From the NCBI GenBank assembly GCA_016713425.1, contig JADJPE010000005.1, positions 4,686,501-4,750,500 on the forward strand: a DNA stretch of 64,000 bases. Reading direction: 5' to 3'. This DNA comes from Deltaproteobacteria bacterium (lineage in GTDB: Bacteria; Myxococcota; Kuafuiibacteriia; Kuafuiibacteriales; Kuafuiibacteriaceae). Below are positions 60,809-64,000 of this stretch, one piece after another; the stretch's first letter is position 1, and each line of letters starts with the position of its first letter. Made by a program: the position numbers and the translations under genes. The notes under the pieces are model-generated. The model saw nothing but the letters and a program-made list of their open reading frames with translations, did not search any database and was not told the origin of the DNA.

Positions 60809-61846
60809 ATGTCTCGAGATGATGTGGCTTCGACTCGGGAGATCAGCGGACATTCGAAGGCCGAAGATCGCCCTCTGGATCTCGCCCTCCGTCCACGAAC
60901 TTTCGACGAGTACGTCGGGCAGCCGCGACTGAAGGAGAACCTCGCCGTATTCGTGGAGGCGGCCCGGCGCCGGGACGAAGCGATCGATCACCTCCTCTTT
61001 TGGGGACCGCCCGGTCTTGGGAAGACGAGCTTGGCGCACATCATCGCCTTCATGATGGACGCAAAGCTACACGTGACGTCTGGTCCGGCGATTGAGAAGA
61101 AGGGCGATCTCGCCGGTATCTTGACCAGCCTGGAACGCAAGGACGTACTCTTCATTGACGAGATCCATCGGCTCACCGCCACGGTCGAAGAGAACCTCTA
61201 CGCAGCGATGGAGGACTTTCGTTTTGACCTCGTGATCGGCGACGGGCCTCACGCGCGCACGATGACCCTCCCTCTGCCTCGATTTACGCTCATTGGGGCG
61301 ACCACGCGGTCGGGGTTGCTGTCGAGTCCGCTTCGAGATCGGTTCGGCTTTGCAGCGCGTCTCGACTTCTATACGCCGAGCGAGCTCCAGGAGATCGTCG
61401 TTCGCTCGGCGACTCGGCTGGGCGCCGAGATGGAGCCCGCGGGCGCGTATGAGGTCGCTCTGCGATCGCGCGGCACACCGAGAATCGCGAACCGGCTCCT
61501 ACGCCGTCTGCGTGACTTTGCTGAGGTGCTGGGAGATGGCCGGATCACGCGTGAGCTCGCCGCGCGGGGCCTCGATGCGCTCGAGATCGACAGCCTGGGG
61601 TTCGATGACATGGATCGACGACTGCTTCTTGCGATCATTGATCGCTTTGATGGAGGGCCCGTGGGGCTCGATACGCTTGCCGCCGCATTGGGGGAAGAGC
61701 GCGATACCTTGGAGGACGTGTGTGAGCCCTACCTCATTCAGGAGGGCTACTTGAAGCGGACGCCCCGCGGTCGGGTTGCCACACTTCGCGCGTATGAGCA
61801 TCTCAAGAGGAAGCCAGCCGGCGCGATGGGGAGTGAACCCTCATAG
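60809..61846 (+). CDS. ruvB: Holliday junction branch migration ATPase RuvB
   Basis: RuvB AAA+ motor, 345 residues. Walker A GPPGLGKTSLA, Walker B FIDEIHRL, sensor 1 IGATTRSGLLSSPLRDRFG and the C-terminal winged-helix (EPYLIQEGYLKRTPRGR) are intact. About 100 bases separate it from ruvA. Confidence 0.97.
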   Translation: MSRDDVASTREISGHSKAEDRPLDLALRPRTFDEYVGQPRLKENLAVFVEAARRRDEAIDHLLFWGPPGLGKTSLAHIIAFMMDAKLHVTSGPAIEKKGDLAGILTSLERKDVLFIDEIHRLTATVEENLYAAMEDFRFDLVIGDGPHARTMTLPLPRFTLIGATTRSGLLSSPLRDRFGFAARLDFYTPSELQEIVVRSATRLGAEMEPAGAYEVALRSRGTPRIANRLLRRLRDFAEVLGDGRITRELAARGLDALEIDSLGFDDMDRRLLLAIIDRFDGGPVGLDTLAAALGEERDTLEDVCEPYLIQEGYLKRTPRGRVATLRAYEHLKRKPAGAMGSEPS

Positions 61847-61914
61847 CTGGCCCCATTTTCCTACGCAAGAATCTCGAACAGGAGGGTCGAACACGACGTA
61901 TATGTTTTGCGTCA

Positions 61915-61946
61915 CCCGTGGACCAGGGTGTCACGGGACTTGTTTT
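61915..61946 (+). terminator. Possible ruvB terminator
   Basis: CCCGTG (61915-61920) and CACGGG (61932-61937) form a 6-bp stem with an 11-base loop, followed by ACTTGTTTT. Modest strength. Confidence 0.4.
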
Positions 61947-62047
61947 CCTGCGTGTTAAGCGCCATTTAGGACGCGCGGAGCGTCTCTGGCGCCGAACTTG
62001 CTTGGAGCCGCGGCGTCTCGTTTGATTTTCGGAGGATGGGATCGGGG

Positions 62048-62983
62048 ATGCTTCAACAGAGGACCGTGAGGGCGAACGTGCACGGCAGTGGCGTCGGGCT
62101 TCACTCGGGCGTCACTACGAATTTCTGCATTCGGCCCGCAGAGCCTGACACGGGGATTGTGTTCGTTCGCACGGACCTTTCGCCGCACGTGGAGATTCCG
62201 GCCCACGCGCGTCACGTCGTCGCCACACGTCTCGCGACGACGATCGGTGCGGCCTCGGCCACCATTGGAACGGTCGAACATGTTTTGGCCACGCTGTATG
62301 GTCTCGGGGTCGACAACGCGCGGATCGAGGTCGATGGCCCTGAAATGCCGATCCTCGACGGCTCGGCCGCGGACTTCGTCGAGCTCATTTGTGCTTCGGG
62401 GGGTACGGTGGCGCAGCGCCGGCCCAAGCGCTTTCTGGTTGTGCGGCGCGCCGTCGAGGTCGAGGACGCTGACACCGGGCGCTTCGTCCGGCTCGAGCCG
62501 GCCACGTCGTTTCATATTCGCGCCAGCATCGACTTCGACCATCCGCTCGTGAGCAACCAGCGTTTCGAGATCGCGGTGTCCGATACGGCCTTCGTTCGCG
62601 AGATCGCGCGGGCGCGGACGTTTTGCTTCGCCAAGGACATCGAGAAGATGCGCGCCGCCGGCCTTGCGCTCGGGGGCAGCGTCGAGAACGCGGTCGTCAT
62701 CGATGACTTTTCGATCCGCAACCCGGATGGGCTTCGATTTCCCGACGAGTTCGTGCGCCACAAGGTTCTCGACGCAATCGGCGACCTCTCCTTGGTCGGG
62801 GCGCCGATCATCGGGCGGTACATCGGCGTGCGCGGTGGGCACATGATGAACGCGTCCTTGATCTCTTCGCTTCTCTCCGACGCGCGGGCGTTCGAACTTT
62901 TCGAGTTCAATCGGAAGACCGAGGCGGTTGGACACGCGCTCGAGCTCCCGGATTTCCGCGTCGGCCGCTTGGCGACGGCCTAA
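62048..62983 (+). CDS. lpxC: UDP-3-O-acyl-N-acetylglucosamine deacetylase
   Basis: LpxC, the zinc-dependent committed step of lipid A synthesis; proves an LPS-bearing outer membrane. TVRANVHGSGVGLHSG, TIGTVEHVLATLYGLGVDN, the DGSAADFVE motif and the zinc site VRHKVLDAIGDLSLVG are present. 311 residues, normal. ATG 62048 is used because the closer ATG at 62036 directly abuts the GGAGG site. Confidence 0.96.
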   Translation: MLQQRTVRANVHGSGVGLHSGVTTNFCIRPAEPDTGIVFVRTDLSPHVEIPAHARHVVATRLATTIGAASATIGTVEHVLATLYGLGVDNARIEVDGPEMPILDGSAADFVELICASGGTVAQRRPKRFLVVRRAVEVEDADTGRFVRLEPATSFHIRASIDFDHPLVSNQRFEIAVSDTAFVREIARARTFCFAKDIEKMRAAGLALGGSVENAVVIDDFSIRNPDGLRFPDEFVRHKVLDAIGDLSLVGAPIIGRYIGVRGGHMMNASLISSLLSDARAFELFEFNRKTEAVGHALELPDFRVGRLATA

Positions 62984-63001
62984 CTGTGCTCGGCCGACAT
63001 G

Positions 63002-63079
63002 CCGATTCCTTGGTTCCCGGTGTGTGCCGTGAAACGGCGGAGATGTTGTCGGTGAGAGTCCGGCCCAAGGAATTATCGG
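63002..63079 (+). other. Structured RNA-like element, resembling the 5' end of a group II intron
   Basis: Outer stems CCGAT/ATCGG (63002-63006, 63075-63079) and TCCTTGG/CCAAGGA (63007-63013, 63065-63071) enclose a hairpin GCCGT-GAA-ACGGC (63026-63038) and a segment GGTGAGAGTCCGG. GTGTG at 63020-63024 and the GGTGAGAGTCC box recall the start of group II introns, but no reverse transcriptase or domain V/VI follows. It could be an intron remnant or an unrelated structured leader. Confidence 0.4.
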
Positions 63080-63375
63080 TGCACCTTGGTAGCCTCGATC
63101 ACCGCCGGGGCCGGATTGATGCGGTCGTCTGGTCAACGACATCTTCGTGACATCTGTCCGCGAGCGACTCGAGTGGCGGTCGGAGGGACCTTCGGTCTGG
63201 TTCGAGGCGAGCACAGTGGCCTTCAGGCTGGGCACGAGCGGGCGCCGTGTCGCCGTGTCCGCATCCGCCTCGCAGAACACACGCGACGCGCGATGGGCCC
63301 TCGCTTGGGATGATTGTCAGGTCGGGCCATAGAGGTGGCTGGCCAGAGAAGGGTTTATATGGTCAGGGTTGCTCC

Positions 63376-63427
63376 TTGATAATGTTTTATGCATGAGTCT
63401 TTAAGTTGTTTTAAGTGTCGTGTATAG
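63376..63427 (+). promoter_or_regulatory. AT-rich promoter/operator zone of the hipBA-like operon
   Basis: TTGATA (63376-63381) with CTTTAA 17 bases later is one possible promoter; TATAGG at 63422-63427 is an alternative -10. Two direct repeats TTTAAGTTG/TTTTAAGTG (63400-63417) may be antitoxin operator half-sites. Confidence 0.35.
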
Positions 63428-63435
63428 GTCCTTAT

Positions 63436-63768
63436 ATGCGCTCATCCATCCACGATGTTCTTCCGCCAAAACTCCGCAGGACCCTTCGGAAGCTGGGGCA
63501 GGACATCTCGATCGCGCGCAGGAAGCGTAACCTCACGGTCCAGATGATGGTCGAGCGCCTGGGCGTGGCCAAGTCGACCTATCTCCGTGTTGAGAAGGGC
63601 GACCCAACGGTTGCGACGGGCATTCTTGCGATGACGCTGTTCGTTCTTGGCGTCGATGATGGGCTGACAAACCTGGTTGATCCAGGTCGCGACGAGCAGG
63701 GACTCCTTCTCGATGCTCAGCGTCTCCCAAAGCGCGTTCGCCTGAAGAAGGAACGGATGGATCCATGA
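63436..63768 (+). CDS. HipB-like XRE-family helix-turn-helix antitoxin
   Basis: A 110-residue protein with a Cro/C1-type helix-turn-helix (LGQDISIARRKRNLTVQMMVERLGVAKSTYLRVEKGDP). It is coupled by an ATGA overlap to a HipA-type toxin, the arrangement of hipBA modules in which HipB neutralises HipA and represses the operon. ATG 63436 has AGGT upstream; a GTG at 63415 is also in frame. Confidence 0.85.
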   Translation: MRSSIHDVLPPKLRRTLRKLGQDISIARRKRNLTVQMMVERLGVAKSTYLRVEKGDPTVATGILAMTLFVLGVDDGLTNLVDPGRDEQGLLLDAQRLPKRVRLKKERMDP

Positions 63769-64000
63769 AGCGCACCATCAAGGTGTTTCTTGGAGACGAC
63801 GCGGCTCCGATCGGTCGGCTTCGCTATGATGCGGATGGAACGCGCGAGAGCGCCGCGTTCGAATACGATCCGTCGTGGCTCGAAACGCCGGATAGGTATT
63901 CGATCGAGCCAAGCCTCAAGCTCGTACGCGGGTCGCAGTTTCACCGAAGAGTGAAGGAAGGTTCGCTCTTTCACGGCGCGATCGCCGATACCGAGCCTGA
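63765..64000 (+). CDS. HipA-family toxin, N-terminal part (cut by window end)
   Basis: The first 78 codons of a HipA-type Ser/Thr kinase toxin: VFLGDDAAPIGRLRYDADG, FEYDPSWLETPDRYSIEPSL and FHGAIADTEP match the HipA N-subdomain 1. The kinase core is beyond the window. Such toxins phosphorylate aminoacyl-tRNA synthetases and halt growth. ATG 63765 overlaps the antitoxin stop. Confidence 0.8.
   Translation, partial: MKRTIKVFLGDDAAPIGRLRYDADGTRESAAFEYDPSWLETPDRYSIEPSLKLVRGSQFHRRVKEGSLFHGAIADTEP

Larger units (their letters stand above)
62984..63435. other. Intergenic region with a structured element and an AT-rich promoter zone
   Basis: About 450 bases between lpxC and the hipB-like gene. The first 100 bases hold a structured RNA-like element; 63080-63350 has only weak reading frames (for example 63147-63332) with no recognisable product; 63350-63435 is AT-rich. 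Confidence 0.6.

Noticed and set aside
63086..63332. Small plus-strand frames between lpxC and hipB
   Set aside because: Two overlapping frames of 61-75 residues with no recognisable sequence, no good ribosome site and no coupling.

Overview
The window is a chromosomal segment of a high-GC, Gram-negative, delta-type bacterium, most probably a member of the Myxococcota. The supporting content is an MglA-type gliding/polarity GTPase next to a PocR-domain histidine kinase, Hanks-type Ser/Thr kinases and pseudokinases, an FHA-GAF sigma-54 activator, many lipoproteins, a DUF4388/PilZ-like protein, multihaem cytochrome c, LpxC and an RseP/UppS/CdsA envelope block. Most genes are tightly packed with ATGA/GTGA/TGATG overlaps and frequent GTG or TTG starts. 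No rRNA, CRISPR array, IS element or prophage is visible. Two tRNAs are present (Cys-GCA and Arg-CCG).

Layout. 1-4.5 kb: 3' part of a DinG/XPD-type helicase, then lon. 4.7-6.9 kb: MglA-like GTPase coupled to a PocR histidine kinase. 6.9-12.4 kb: pyrH-frr-uppS-cdsA-rseP-tsaB (no dxr between cdsA and rseP). 12.7-19.1 kb: DUF465 protein, a USG-1/Asd-like protein, a cysteine-rich ORF with an in-frame TGA, a fused CFI-box/beta-barrel protein, truA, plsC, rplM-rpsI. 19.1-20.9 kb: SpoIID-domain protein. 20.9-28.8 kb, minus strand: Ser/Thr kinase, TPR protein, FHA-GAF-sigma54 activator, two lipoproteins and a small membrane protein. 29-36.6 kb: acyl-CoA ligase, arginase-like protein, pheS (apparently frameshifted), pheT, an acidic protein and an IHF-alpha gene. 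36.7-46.2 kb: an isolated nuoN, tRNA-Cys, a pseudokinase, a seven-haem cytochrome, a mono-haem lipoprotein, an SH3/beta-barrel protein, a PpiC lipoprotein and tRNA-Arg. 46.3-51.5 kb: PilZ/DUF4388 protein, a second pseudokinase, a beta-helix protein.

51.5-56 kb is the most unusual part. It is a compact cluster that looks like a ubiquitin-like sulfur-carrier system: an E1-like enzyme fused to TusA, a MoaD/ThiS-type carrier ending in Gly-Gly-Phe, a second degenerate E1-like protein, a JAMM peptidase fused to an ATP-sulfurylase-like domain, and a LarE sulfur transferase. The two E1-like proteins are complementary. One keeps the adenylation site but lacks the N-terminal RYxRQ helix; the other keeps that helix but has lost the nucleotide-binding glycines. 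This suggests a split, heterodimeric E1. 56-64 kb: secreted proteins, yebC-ruvC-ruvA-ruvB, lpxC, a structured RNA-like element and a HipB/HipA-type toxin-antitoxin pair cut by the window end.

A recurring feature is short exact tandem repeats. Inside genes the units are 6, 12, 18 and 24 bp (all in frame); in two intergenic regions the unit is 11 bp.
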